Source: CALROG01 sp943369755
GTDB taxonomy: Bacteria > Pseudomonadota > Gammaproteobacteria > Burkholderiales > Burkholderiaceae_C
Direction of reading: 5' to 3'
Length of the DNA stretch: 64,000 nucleotides
NCBI GenBank assembly: GCA_943369755.1
Contig: CALROG020000011.1
Coordinates: 43,004-107,003 of the forward strand
Positions 43,084 to 51,580 of this stretch are shown here, in pieces. The notes beneath the pieces were generated by a model. That model did no database searches, was not told the origin of the DNA, and saw only the letters and a list, made by a program, of their open reading frames with translations. A program made the position numbers and the translations under genes. The first letter of the stretch is position 1. The number at the start of each line of letters is the position of its first letter.

Positions 43084-44489
43084 AGCGTGCCATCTCGCTG
43101 CGCCGCTACCTGCTGCTGGGCATGCTGTTGCCAATTGGCCTGTTCGTGTTCATCAACACGGTGGGCCTGTACCGCCAGGCACTGGATGCGATCAACGTGG
43201 CCTATGACCGCACGCTGCTGGCCTCGGCCAAGTCCATCGGTGAGTTGCTGGACGTCAAGGGCTACGACGAAGCCGCTGAACTGCGTGTGACGGTGCCCTA
43301 CGCCGCGCTGGAAGCCTTTGAGGCCGACAACCAGAGCCACATGTTTTACCGGGTCTCCACCCTGGGCGGTGAAATGGTCTCGGGCTTTGCCGAGCTGCCG
43401 GTGTGGCGTGGCACCCTGCCTGAACGCAGCACCTATGCGGCGCTGGTGGATTTTTATGACGACCGCTTCCGCGACGAGGCGGTGCGGGTTGCGGTGCTGC
43501 TGCAACCGGTGGCCAGCGCCAACGGCCGTGGCATGGCGGTGATTCAGGTGGCCGAGACGCTGGCGCTGCGCAAGTCGCTGGCGCGCAGCATCCTGTTTGA
43601 CACGCTGTGGCGCCAGGCCGTGCTGGTGGCAGTGATCGCGCTGGTGGTGGTGGTGGTCGTGCAGCGCGCCACCCGCCCGGTGCGCCGCCTCAGTGGCGAG
43701 CTGCAGGCCCGTGCCGAAGGCGACCTGACCCCGCTCAGCGCCCATGACGCACCGCGCGAACTGCTGCCACTGGTAGACGCCACCAACCAGGTGATGCAGC
43801 GGCTGCAGCACCTGCTGGACCATCAGAAGCGCTTTGTGCGCGACACCTCGCACCAGTTGCGCACACCGCTGGCGGTGCTCAAGACCCAGGTGCAGTCGGC
43901 CCTGCGTGGCGACATTGAGCCGCGCCAGGCCCTGGTCGAAATCAATGGCACGGTGGAGCGCGCCACTGCGCTGGCCAACCAGATGCTGGCGCTGGCCAAG
44001 GTTGAGCAACTGCGCCACCAGGGCGATGCCAGCGTTACCGACTGGGCCGAGGTGGTGCGCTCGGTTGCGCTGGATTTGTCGCCCCTGCTGGCTGAGAAGG
44101 ACATCGACTTTGATATCAGCACCGAGCCTGCACCCATTGCCGCGCACGACTGGATGCTGCGTGAACTGTCACGCAATCTGTTGCACAACGCCATCCGCCA
44201 CACGCCAGTGGGCGGCGCACTGGCCGTGCGCCTGGTGACCGATTCGCGCCACGCCGCACTGACCGTTGCCGACACCGGGCCCGGCATTGCCGCCGAGCTG
44301 CGGACCCGGCTGTTCCAGCCGTTTTCTTCCGGCGATGTGCGCAGTGGCTCCGGCCTGGGCCTGGCCATTTGCCACGAAATCGTGGCGGCACTGGGCGGCA
44401 CCATCACACTGGACAACCGCGAGACCCATGCCCAAGTGACGGGCCTGGACGCCACGGTGCGACTGGCACTGGCGCACAATCCGGGCTGA
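43080..44489 (+). CDS. tctE: Sensor histidine kinase (TctE-like)
   Basis: A 469-residue membrane kinase starting at GTG, overlapping the regulator gene (GTGA). A transmembrane segment (about 10-30), a periplasmic sensor region and a second transmembrane segment (about 180-200, VLVAVIALVVVVVVQRAT) are followed by HAMP, a dimerisation helix with the H-box RDTSHQLRTPLAVL, and the catalytic domain (NLLHNAIRHTP; ADTGPGI; GSGLGLAICHEIV). The sensor domain resembles those of tricarboxylate sensors. It is expected to phosphorylate the preceding regulator. Confidence 0.9.
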   Translation: MKRAISLRRYLLLGMLLPIGLFVFINTVGLYRQALDAINVAYDRTLLASAKSIGELLDVKGYDEAAELRVTVPYAALEAFEADNQSHMFYRVSTLGGEMVSGFAELPVWRGTLPERSTYAALVDFYDDRFRDEAVRVAVLLQPVASANGRGMAVIQVAETLALRKSLARSILFDTLWRQAVLVAVIALVVVVVVQRATRPVRRLSGELQARAEGDLTPLSAHDAPRELLPLVDATNQVMQRLQHLLDHQKRFVRDTSHQLRTPLAVLKTQVQSALRGDIEPRQALVEINGTVERATALANQMLALAKVEQLRHQGDASVTDWAEVVRSVALDLSPLLAEKDIDFDISTEPAPIAAHDWMLRELSRNLLHNAIRHTPVGGALAVRLVTDSRHAALTVADTGPGIAAELRTRLFQPFSSGDVRSGSGLGLAICHEIVAALGGTITLDNRETHAQVTGLDATVRLALAHNPG

Positions 44490-44914
44490 TGGAAAAACTG
44501 CGAATTGACAAGTGGCTCTGGGCGGCGCGCTTTTACAAGACACGCTCGCTGGCCACCGACGAAATCAACAAGGGCCGGGTACAGGTGAATGGCCAGGCGG
44601 CCAAACCGGCCCGCGAGGTCAAGAGTGGCGACACCATAACGCTGCGCCAGGGGCCCGTGAGCCGGGTGCTGACGGTGCGCGGTCTCAGCGACCAGCGGGG
44701 GCCAGCGCCCGTGGCCCAGCAACTCTATGAAGAAACCGCCGAAAGCCTGAAGGCCCGCCAGCAAAGCGCCGAGCAGCACAGGCTGGCGCGCGAACCGGCG
44801 CTGAGCATTGCGCACGGCCGCCCCACCAAACGCGAGCGGCGCGAGCTTGACGGCATGGAACACGGCTGGGACGAGCGCTGGAGCGCGTCTATCGATCCAG
44901 CCGCACGACACTGA
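44489..44914 (+). CDS. hslR: Heat-shock RNA-binding protein Hsp15 (S4 domain)
   Basis: A 141-residue RNA-binding protein. MEKLRIDKWLWAARFYKTRS starts the S4 fold and GRVQVNGQAAKPAREVKSGD completes it. The C-terminus is basic and includes AHGRPTKRERRELDG. The E. coli homologue binds free 50S subunits carrying nascent chains and helps ribosome recycling after heat shock. Its ATG overlaps the stop of the kinase gene by one base (TGATG). A repeat copy begins just after its stop codon. Confidence 0.87.
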   Translation: MEKLRIDKWLWAARFYKTRSLATDEINKGRVQVNGQAAKPAREVKSGDTITLRQGPVSRVLTVRGLSDQRGPAPVAQQLYEETAESLKARQQSAEQHRLAREPALSIAHGRPTKRERRELDGMEHGWDERWSASIDPAARH

Positions 44915-44917
44915 GTT

Positions 44918-44973
44918 GCTATTATTTTTATAGTGGGTCGGGCAGCCTGCATGCGGGCTAGCGGCCAAAATTC
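44918..44973 (+). repeat. 56-nt dispersed repeat, copy B (after hslR)
   Basis: Starts GCTATTATTTTTATAGTGGG, followed by GCGGGCTA. It begins 3 bp after the hslR stop and occupies most of the 83-bp gap to the convergent chimeric gene. Confidence 0.75.
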
Positions 44974-44997
44974 TTAAAAAACAGGGCGGAGACCGGG

Positions 44998-45669
44998 CTA
45001 GTGGCCCAGGCGCTGGCGTAGGGCCTGAACCGCGCTGTCCACGGTGGTCAACACTGCCAGGCCGGTCTGTTCGGCCACCTTGTCGCGGGCCCGGGCCATG
45101 CTGAACTGGGCCAACGCAATCACCTCGGCACCACGCGCGCGCAGGCGCAGCGCAGCGTCCACCACCAAGGCGTCGTGACGAGCGCCGTCACCGGCGTTGA
45201 GCGCCTGCATGGCACCGTCGGCCAACTCACACGCATGCAGCACGCCCGGCGGAAACTCTGGCGGCATCGATTCAAGCGTCGGCCCAAAGCTGGCGATCAG
45301 GCCGACCCGCTGGCCGCTGGCAACGGCCTGCGCAATCATGGCCTCGTTGGGTTTGAGTACCGGCATCGGCGCATGCTGGCGGGCCACCGCCTCGATGCAC
45401 GGGCCAAAGGCTGAACAGGTGAACAAAAGGCCGGCACTGCCGCAGTCCACTGCGTACTGCGCCAGCCGCGCAAAGCGCTGGTGCATGGCGGCCAGCACGT
45501 CGGGGTGGCTGTGGCCCAGGCAAGACACCGCGGCACCGCCCGATGCATCGAGGTAGCGGCGCCCCTGCGCATCGGTGAGCCAGACGCCCTGCCCGCTGAC
45601 GGCGCGCGGCGGCGTAGTGTGCAGGTGGCGGTGCAGTACAGCGCTGGCCGCGGTGGCTTGATCAGTCAT
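44998..45669 (-). pseudogene. In-frame chimera: class III aminotransferase N-terminus + Asp/Glu racemase C-terminus
   Basis: A 223-residue open frame built from two unrelated families. Residues 1-60 resemble the N-terminus of class III (omega) aminotransferases: PPRAVSGQGVWLTDAQGRRY, then LDASGGAAVSCLGHSHPDVL. From about residue 62 it resembles the later two-thirds of an Asp/Glu/hydantoin racemase: CGSAGLLFTCSAFGPCIEA, then PVGLIASFGPTLE-type sequence and a second half with VVDAALRLRARGAEVI. The aminotransferase PLP-lysine domain and the racemase N-terminus with its first cysteine region are missing. The junction lies near 45480-45495. A deletion fusing two neighbouring genes is the simplest explanation. 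A functional new protein cannot be excluded. Confidence 0.75.
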
Positions 45670-45837
45670 GCGAATGAAGCAGTAGTAGCGCCGCAGTTGG
45701 GCTGATGCCTTTTTCGTTCGCATCCATGCCCGGCGTTTATGCTTTTGTGCCGCGCCGCTGCACCCATGAGTTCAGGGCATAGGTGGTGGCGCGGTTGGCA
45801 TTGTTCAGGCGGGGCGTATCCGCCTAGATTGGCGGGC

Positions 45838-47172
45838 ATGAACCTGGCCCCTGAATCTCCCCGGCAAATCCCCCAACATGTGTGCGTGCTGGGTGCCGGC
45901 ATTGTCGGCCTGGCCACCGCCTGGCAACTGCAGCGCGACGGCTTTGCCGTGACGGTGGTCGACCGCGCGCAGGCCGGTGCCGGTGCCAGCGCCGCCAATG
46001 GCGCGCAATTGAGCTATTCATACGTGCAGCCGCTGGCCGACCCCGCCATATGGCGCCAGTTGCCCAAACTGCTGCTGTCGGCTGATTCAGCCCTGAAGCT
46101 GCGCCTGCAGATCGACCCGCACCAGTGGGCCTGGGGGCTGCGCTTTCTGGCGGCATGCCGTGCCGGGGTGTCGCAGCGCACCACAGCGGCGCTGCTGGCG
46201 CTGGCCGCGCAGAGCCGCGCAGGCTTTGAGCAACTATTGAGCGAAGAGCGGCTGGACTGTGACTTTTCTGCCACCGGCAAGCTGGTGCTGTACCCCGACG
46301 ATGCCGCCTTTGCCGCCGCACGCCGCCAGATGAGCCTGCAGCGCGCGCTGGGCAGCGTGCAGCAGGCGCTGTCACCCGCGGAATGCGTGGGCGTGGAGCC
46401 TGCCCTGGCGCACTATGCCGCGCACAACGCCGCACGCTTTGCCGGTGCCATCTACACCGCCGGCGAATGCGCGGCGGACTGCTACAAGGTCTGCCTGGAG
46501 TTGCAGCGCCTGCTGCAGGCGCGTGGTGTGCGCTTTGTGTTTGACACGGCCGTCACCCGGCTGGTGGCTGAGCGCCAGCGCATGGTGGCGGCTGAAACAC
46601 CGCACGGCCTGCTGGAGGCCGACGCCTTTGTGCTGGCGCTGGGCAGTGCGTCGCACCGGCTGGCCCGCCCGCTGGGGCTGGACGTGCCGGTGTACCCGCT
46701 CAAGGGCTACAGCATTACGGTGGCTGCCAGCCCGGTAGCCGGCCAGGCCCCGCGCGTGAACGTGACCGACGCCGCGCGCAAGGTGGTGTTTGCCCGCATT
46801 GGCCAGCGCCTGCGCGTGGCTGGCATGGCCGAGCTGGTGGGCGACAGCACCACTATTCCCGCAGCGCGCATTGATTCGCTGGTGGCCACAGCCCGCGATG
46901 TGTTCCCGCTGGCCGCCGGCTATGGCGAGGTGCAGCCCTGGGCCGGCCTGCGCCCGGCCACGCCCACCGGCGCGCCGGTGATGGGTGCGCTGCCCGGTGC
47001 GCCGCGCAACCTGCTGTTCAACACCGGGCATGGTGCCCTGGGGTTCACGCTGGCGTTTGGCAGTGCGCAGCGCATTGCGGCGCAGCTGCGGCAGGAACAG
47101 GTTGCGCTGTTCAGCCCACATGCAGCCCGGCATGTTGCAGCGGGCACACGTCGTGCATGGGGCTTTCACTAG
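45838..47172 (+). CDS. D-amino acid dehydrogenase-like FAD oxidoreductase (DadA-like)
   Basis: A 444-residue FAD-dependent enzyme of the DadA group that oxidatively deaminates D-amino acids. The dinucleotide motif is VCVLGAGIVGLATAWQLQRD. ANGAQLSYSYVQPLADP is the typical DadA segment near the N-terminus, VYPLKGYSITV lies in the middle and GLRPATPTGAPVMG precedes the C-terminal NLLFNTGHGALGFTLAFGSA. The ATG at 45838 (MNLAPESPRQIPQHVCVLG) is preferred; upstream frame is open but lacks similarity. It lies upstream of a TAXI-TRAP transporter and next to a damaged racemase/aminotransferase gene. Confidence 0.87.
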   Translation: MNLAPESPRQIPQHVCVLGAGIVGLATAWQLQRDGFAVTVVDRAQAGAGASAANGAQLSYSYVQPLADPAIWRQLPKLLLSADSALKLRLQIDPHQWAWGLRFLAACRAGVSQRTTAALLALAAQSRAGFEQLLSEERLDCDFSATGKLVLYPDDAAFAAARRQMSLQRALGSVQQALSPAECVGVEPALAHYAAHNAARFAGAIYTAGECAADCYKVCLELQRLLQARGVRFVFDTAVTRLVAERQRMVAAETPHGLLEADAFVLALGSASHRLARPLGLDVPVYPLKGYSITVAASPVAGQAPRVNVTDAARKVVFARIGQRLRVAGMAELVGDSTTIPAARIDSLVATARDVFPLAAGYGEVQPWAGLRPATPTGAPVMGALPGAPRNLLFNTGHGALGFTLAFGSAQRIAAQLRQEQVALFSPHAARHVAAGTRRAWGFH

Positions 47173-47241
47173 CCAAGTCTGCGCAACGCTGTGGTGTACT
47201 GTAGGGCTGCATTCCATCCTTGGACCTTTTTGGAGAACCCC

Positions 47242-48195
47242 ATGAAACTGAAGCATCTGGCAACTGCCCTGGTGGCCGCCGTGGCACTGAGCGGCGCCGC
47301 ACAGGCCCAGCAGTTCTTTCGCATCGGCACGGGCGGCACCGCCGGCACCTACTACCCCGTGGGCGGCATGATCGCCAACGCGGTGTCCCAGCCGGGCAAG
47401 ATCGTGGCCACCGCACAGGCCAGCAATGGCTCGCTGGCCAACGTGAACGCCGTGGCCAGTGGTGCCATGGAGGCCGGCTTCTCGCAGTCTGACGTGGCCA
47501 CTTGGGCCTTTACAGGCACCGGCGCCTTTGAGGGCAAGCCCAAGGTCACCGACCTGCGCATGATTGCCAATCTGTACCCCGAAAGCATCCACCTGGTCGT
47601 CAAGAAGGGCTCGGGCATCAAGACCGTGGCCGACCTCAAGGGCAAGCGCGTGGCGCTGGACGAGCCAGGCTCGGGCACGCTGATCAACGCGCGCATGGTG
47701 CTAGCCGCCTATGGCGTGAAAGAAGCCGACATCAAGCCCGAATACATCAAGCCCAACCAGGCCGGCGACAAGCTTAAAGACGGCGCGCTGGACGCGTTCT
47801 TCTTTGTGGGCGGCGCTCCGGCCGGCGCCATTGCCGAGCTGGCCTCGGGTGGCACGGGCATTGAGCTGGTGCCCCTGACGGGCTCGTCGGCCGACGGCCT
47901 GCGCATGGCTAACCCCTACTTTGCCGTGGACACCATTGCCGCCAACACCTACAAGGACGTGCCCGCCGTGCAGACGCTGGCCGTGGGCGCGCAGATGGTC
48001 ACCAACGCCAAGGTAGATACCGAAACCGTGTACCAGATCACCAAGGCCATGTTTGGCGACGCCGCGCAAAAGGCGCTACAGGCCGGCCATGCCAAGGGCA
48101 AATTCATCACCAAGGAAAACGCCGTCAAGGGTGTGGGCATCCCCTACCACCCCGGTGCTGAAAAGTTCTACAAAGAAGCTGGCCTGATCAAATAA
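47242..48195 (+). CDS. TAXI-type TRAP transporter solute-binding protein
   Basis: A 317-residue periplasmic receptor. The signal peptide is MKLKHLATALVAAVALSGAA with cleavage near AQAQ. The mature start FFRIGTGGTAGTYYPVGGMI is the TAXI-family hallmark, and GSGTLINARMVL and FFVGGAPAGAIAEL are further conserved parts. TAXI receptors bind glutamate or related acids in some cases. The ATG follows TGGAG. It is 69 bp behind the dehydrogenase gene and 102 bp before the fused TRAP permease, separated from it by a GC-rich repeat. Confidence 0.9.
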   Translation: MKLKHLATALVAAVALSGAAQAQQFFRIGTGGTAGTYYPVGGMIANAVSQPGKIVATAQASNGSLANVNAVASGAMEAGFSQSDVATWAFTGTGAFEGKPKVTDLRMIANLYPESIHLVVKKGSGIKTVADLKGKRVALDEPGSGTLINARMVLAAYGVKEADIKPEYIKPNQAGDKLKDGALDAFFFVGGAPAGAIAELASGGTGIELVPLTGSSADGLRMANPYFAVDTIAANTYKDVPAVQTLAVGAQMVTNAKVDTETVYQITKAMFGDAAQKALQAGHAKGKFITKENAVKGVGIPYHPGAEKFYKEAGLIK

Positions 48196-48273
48196 CCCCC
48201 CCGAAGCGCCTACGGTGCCTCCCCCCCAAGGGGGCGCCCCCATTGGCCCGGCAAAGTCGGTTCCACGGGGGCC
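48195..48273 (+). repeat. GC-rich dispersed repeat, copy 3 (CCCCCGAAGCG family)
   Basis: It directly follows the TAXI receptor stop codon: CCCCCGAAGCGCCTACGG, a C-rich block, AAGGGGGCGCCCC, then GGCCCGGCAAAGTCGGTTCC and CGGGG. It matches the inverted copy at 54893-54968 over about 75 bp, so it is the best evidence for the long form of this repeat. Confidence 0.75.
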
Positions 48274-48297
48274 CTCGAATAAAAACGCACCCCCTTC

Positions 48298-50505
48298 ATG
48301 ACAGCAGCGACGCTAGACGACAAAAAGCTCCAGGAGCTGGAAGAAAAATTCGACCCCGAGATGCGGTTTCGCCCCTCGGTGCCGCCGGCCACGCAGATCA
48401 TCAAGTGGCTGCTGATCGCGCTGTCGTGCTTTCACTTTTACACCGCGGGCTTTGGCCTTCTGCGCGAGACCACTCACCGCGGCGTGCACCTGGCCTTTGT
48501 GCTGGGCCTGGTGTTTCTGGTGTTTGCCGCCAGCAAAAAGGCGCATGACCATCCCGGCAAGCCCGGTCTGCTGGCTCCGGGCGGTGTGCCGCTGGTGGAC
48601 TGGCTGCTGGGCCTGGCCTGCGCGGCCAGCGTGCTGTATATCCCCTGGGTGTTTGCAGACCTGGCCTTTCGGGTGGGCAACCCCGACCTGTCGGACGTGG
48701 TGTTCGGGACCATCCTGTTCCTGACGCTGCTGGAGGCCACGCGCCGCTCCATGGGCTGGCCACTGCCGCTGATCGCCATTGGCTTCACGCTGTATGCGCT
48801 GCTGGGCCCGTACTTTCCGGGCATGCTCAAACATGCGGGCGCGAGCTGGAGCCAGATGATCAACCACCAGTACCTCACCAGCCAGGGCATCTATGGCGTG
48901 GCGGTGGGCGTGGTGGCCACGTATGTATTCCACTTTGTGCTGTTTGGCGTGATGGCCACGCGCATCGGCCTGGGCCAGCTGTTTCTGGACATCGCGTCCA
49001 GCGTGGCCGGGCGCTATGCGGGCGGGCCGGCCAAGGTCAGTGTATTTGGCTCGGCCATGTTTGGCATGCTCAGCGGCTCGTCGGTGGCCAATGCAGTGAC
49101 GGTGGGGTCGCTGACCATCCCGGCCATGATCCGCGTGGGCTACAAGCGCGAATTTGCCGGCGCGGTCGAGGCGGCGTCGTCTACCGGCGGGCAGATCACG
49201 CCGCCTGTCTTGGGCGCGGCCGCGTTTTTGATGATCGAATTTTTGAACGTCTCGTACCAGACGATCATTGCGGCGGCCATCATCCCCGCGTTCATGCATT
49301 TCTTTGGCGTGTTCATGCAGGTGCACTTTGAGGCCAAGCGCTACGGCCTGCGCGGCCTGACCGAAGAAGAGATGCCCAAGCTCAAGGATTCATTGCGCCA
49401 GCGTTGGCCCACGCTAATCCCGCTGGTGCTGCTGATCGGCTTGCTGGTGTCGGGCCGCACGCCCTACCTGGCCGCGTTCACCGCCATCACGTCCTGCATG
49501 ATCGTGGGCCTGACCACGCAGGTCAGCGGCAACAGCGCCAAAAACTGGGGCTTGCTGGTGGTGCTGCACGCCATGCTGGCCGTCATTTCATTTGGCGACC
49601 TGGGCAGCCACAGCGAATGGATCAAACTGGGCATCTTTACCGTGGGTGTAGCGATTGCACTGGGCGGCTGGAAGCTGGCAGGCATCACCGGGCGCATACC
49701 GCATTCGGTACTGGTGGAAGCGTTTGAGACCGGCGCCAAATACGCACTGGCCGTGGGCGCTGCGGCGGCCACGGTGGGCATTGTGATCGGCGTGGTCACG
49801 CTCACGGGCGTGGGCTTCAAGATCAGCTACATCATCACCACCTGGGCCACGACCATCGCGGGCGTGTTGTCTACCGTGGTGCCGGAATACTTTGCCAGCA
49901 CCAAGGGGCTGACGCTGTTTGCAGCGCTGGTCATGACGGGCGTGGTCTGCATATTGATGGGCTGCGGCATCCCCACCACGGCCAATTACATCATCATGGT
50001 GACGGTGGCCGCACCCACGCTGGTGCAGCTGGGTGTGGAGCCGCTGGTGGCGCACTTCTTTGTGTTTTATTACGGGGTGCTGGCCGACATCACACCCCCG
50101 GTGGCGCTGGCGGCGTATGCGGCTGCAGGCATGGCAGGCAGCGACCCGTTCAAGACCGGCAACATGGCGTTTCGCCTGGGCATGGCCAAGGTGCTGGTGC
50201 CGTTTGTGTTTGTGTTCTCGCCCTCATTGCTGCTGGTGGCCAAGGGCTTCACCTGGTTTGACTTCACCGTCACCTTTTTGGGTTGCGTGTTTGGCATCAC
50301 GGTGCTTGCTGCGGCGCTGAGCCGCTACTTTCTGGTGGAGATGAAGCGCTGGGAACAGGTGGTCTGCATCGTGGCCGCCCTGCTGCTGATTGCGCCCGGG
50401 CTGACGGTCACGCTGGTGGGCGTGGCCATCACCATCCCGATGCTGATGCGACAAATCGCGGCGTGGAAGCGCGTGAAGGCCAGTGCGTTGGGCTCGCCTG
50501 CCTGA
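48298..50505 (+). CDS. TRAP transporter fused permease (4TM/12TM)
   Basis: A 735-residue inner-membrane protein in which the small DctQ-like and large DctM-like permeases are fused, as is usual for TAXI systems. The N-terminal third has four hydrophobic segments. The large part carries VFGSAMFGMLSGSSVANAVT and SSTGGQITPPVLGAAAFLMI, the hallmark DctM segment, repeated later around GCGIPTTANYIIMVTVAAPT and YGVLADITPPVALAAYAAAG. Import is driven by Na+ or H+ gradients. It works with the receptor upstream. Confidence 0.92.
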   Translation: MTAATLDDKKLQELEEKFDPEMRFRPSVPPATQIIKWLLIALSCFHFYTAGFGLLRETTHRGVHLAFVLGLVFLVFAASKKAHDHPGKPGLLAPGGVPLVDWLLGLACAASVLYIPWVFADLAFRVGNPDLSDVVFGTILFLTLLEATRRSMGWPLPLIAIGFTLYALLGPYFPGMLKHAGASWSQMINHQYLTSQGIYGVAVGVVATYVFHFVLFGVMATRIGLGQLFLDIASSVAGRYAGGPAKVSVFGSAMFGMLSGSSVANAVTVGSLTIPAMIRVGYKREFAGAVEAASSTGGQITPPVLGAAAFLMIEFLNVSYQTIIAAAIIPAFMHFFGVFMQVHFEAKRYGLRGLTEEEMPKLKDSLRQRWPTLIPLVLLIGLLVSGRTPYLAAFTAITSCMIVGLTTQVSGNSAKNWGLLVVLHAMLAVISFGDLGSHSEWIKLGIFTVGVAIALGGWKLAGITGRIPHSVLVEAFETGAKYALAVGAAAATVGIVIGVVTLTGVGFKISYIITTWATTIAGVLSTVVPEYFASTKGLTLFAALVMTGVVCILMGCGIPTTANYIIMVTVAAPTLVQLGVEPLVAHFFVFYYGVLADITPPVALAAYAAAGMAGSDPFKTGNMAFRLGMAKVLVPFVFVFSPSLLLVAKGFTWFDFTVTFLGCVFGITVLAAALSRYFLVEMKRWEQVVCIVAALLLIAPGLTVTLVGVAITIPMLMRQIAAWKRVKASALGSPA

Positions 50506-50662
50506 CAACAGCGCGGTGCCATCGCCCGAGGGTCCTGTCAGCGCGCACTGACACAGGCTGTGGGACGCCATCCATTTGTGCCGCCCAGCGGTGCCCAAAA
50601 AGCCGCGTTGGCGCACGCAACCGCCCATACTGCGCTCCTGTTTTCAAGAACAAGGAGCCATC

Positions 50663-50890
50663 ATGAGCAAGACCACCAACGTACTGCAACGCGTCAGCAT
50701 CATCCTGGCGGTGACCGCCGCATCCTACGGCCTGAACGCCCAGACATAAACCGCCAACGTAGGCGTGAGCAAGGACGCCGCCGATGCGATGCGCCGCACG
50801 GGCAACAAGATTGCCGAGAAGATCCCGGGTACCGATGCGAATGCCCAGGTGAAGGCCGGGGCGGCGGATGCGGCAGTGAAGAAGCCGTAA
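50663..50890 (+). pseudogene. Small exported-protein gene interrupted by an in-frame stop
   Basis: From the ATG at 50663 the frame encodes a 28-residue signal peptide-like piece (MSKTTNVLQRVSIILAVTAA to LNAQT) and meets TAA at 50747-50749. The same frame then continues for 46 codons with coding-like composition (TANVGVSKDAADAMRRTGNK, then ITAxx-like helix and KAGAADAAVKKP) to TAA at 50888. AAGGAG precedes the ATG. This looks like a small periplasmic protein gene broken by one nonsense base, or a sequencing error (for example CAA or GAA read as TAA). Function unknown. Confidence 0.65.
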
Positions 50891-51451
50891 AACCTTTCAC
50901 ACGCTCCCATGTAAAGCGACCCAAACGGGGCGTTTTGTTGTGCAGCCAAAGAAGATAGCGTTTCCCGGAATCGCAAGTCAAAACTCAGCGCTACAGATCA
51001 CTGCCCTACTTGCCGAACAACCGCCAAAGTTCATCTCATTCAGGGCGAAGTCGTGGCAGAAATCTGCCCTCGACTGAAAAAATGCCAGTCCCAGGGACAA
51101 CTGACGGGAGACGAACTGGCATCTCGAGCACGGTATGGAAGGTTTCGCCAAGATCCAACGGGAAGTGCCCATCCGGCAGCACTTGATTTGCGTGAGGATG
51201 GGGGATGCCCAACGTCCCGCGAACTCGGAAGCGGTTCAATACGTTCGGCTTCTTCTTTGAGACGCTTTTCCACACGTCGTCCCAAATGATCATGACAGCC
51301 GAGACGCTTCGATACACCCTTCCGTACATGATGCGCTGAATAGGAAACAAATCCATTTGTTTCGCAAGTTAGACCCACACCAATTTAGGCGATGCGTTGA
51401 TTCACTCACTACTAACAAAAACGCCCCTTTCGGGGCGTTCTGTTTTTGTCC
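50891..51451. other. 560-bp stretch with little coding signal and lower G+C
   Basis: Between the broken small gene and tRNA-Ser the composition drops to roughly half G+C by eye, unlike the rest of the window. The longest frame is 51036-51356 on the minus strand (106 codons, starting MDLFPIQRIMYGRVYRSVSA). It has no ribosome-binding site I can point to and no recognised motif. Overlapping frames on both strands look equally plausible. I cannot identify a gene here. It may be a decayed remnant of acquired DNA. Confidence 0.4.
51420..51439 (-). terminator. Intrinsic terminator after tRNA-Ser
   Basis: AACGCCCC (51420-51427) pairs with GGGGCGTT (51432-51439) across a 4-nt loop. The minus strand continues TTTTTG. 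It lies 13 bp past the tRNA 3' end. Confidence 0.85.
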
Positions 51452-51544
51452 TGGCGGAAACGGAGGGATTCGAACCCTCGATGAGGCTCTACACCCCATA
51501 CTCCCTTAGCAGGGGAGCACCTTCGGCCACTCGGTCACGTTTCC
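51452..51544 (-). tRNA. tRNA-Ser (anticodon GCT)
   Basis: A 93-nt class II cloverleaf starting GGAAACGTGACCGAGTGGCC with an encoded CCA. The anticodon stem CTCCC/GGGAG holds CTGCTAA, giving GCT. The long variable arm (TATGGGGTGTAGAGCCTCAT region) and T-loop GGTTCGAAT are present. It lies downstream of lysC on the same strand. Confidence 0.96.
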
Positions 51545-51580
51545 TGGCAAAAAAGATTATCTCACGACTCAGCAGGCAAA

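Noticed and set aside
51036..51356. Minus-strand frame in the low-G+C stretch as a real gene
   Set aside because: No ribosome-binding site, no motif, and overlapping frames look equally likely. Kept only as part of an unassigned region.
50891..51544. Integrated element with attachment sites at tRNA-Ser
   Set aside because: No second copy of the tRNA 3' end was found in the neighbouring stretch and no integrase gene is present.
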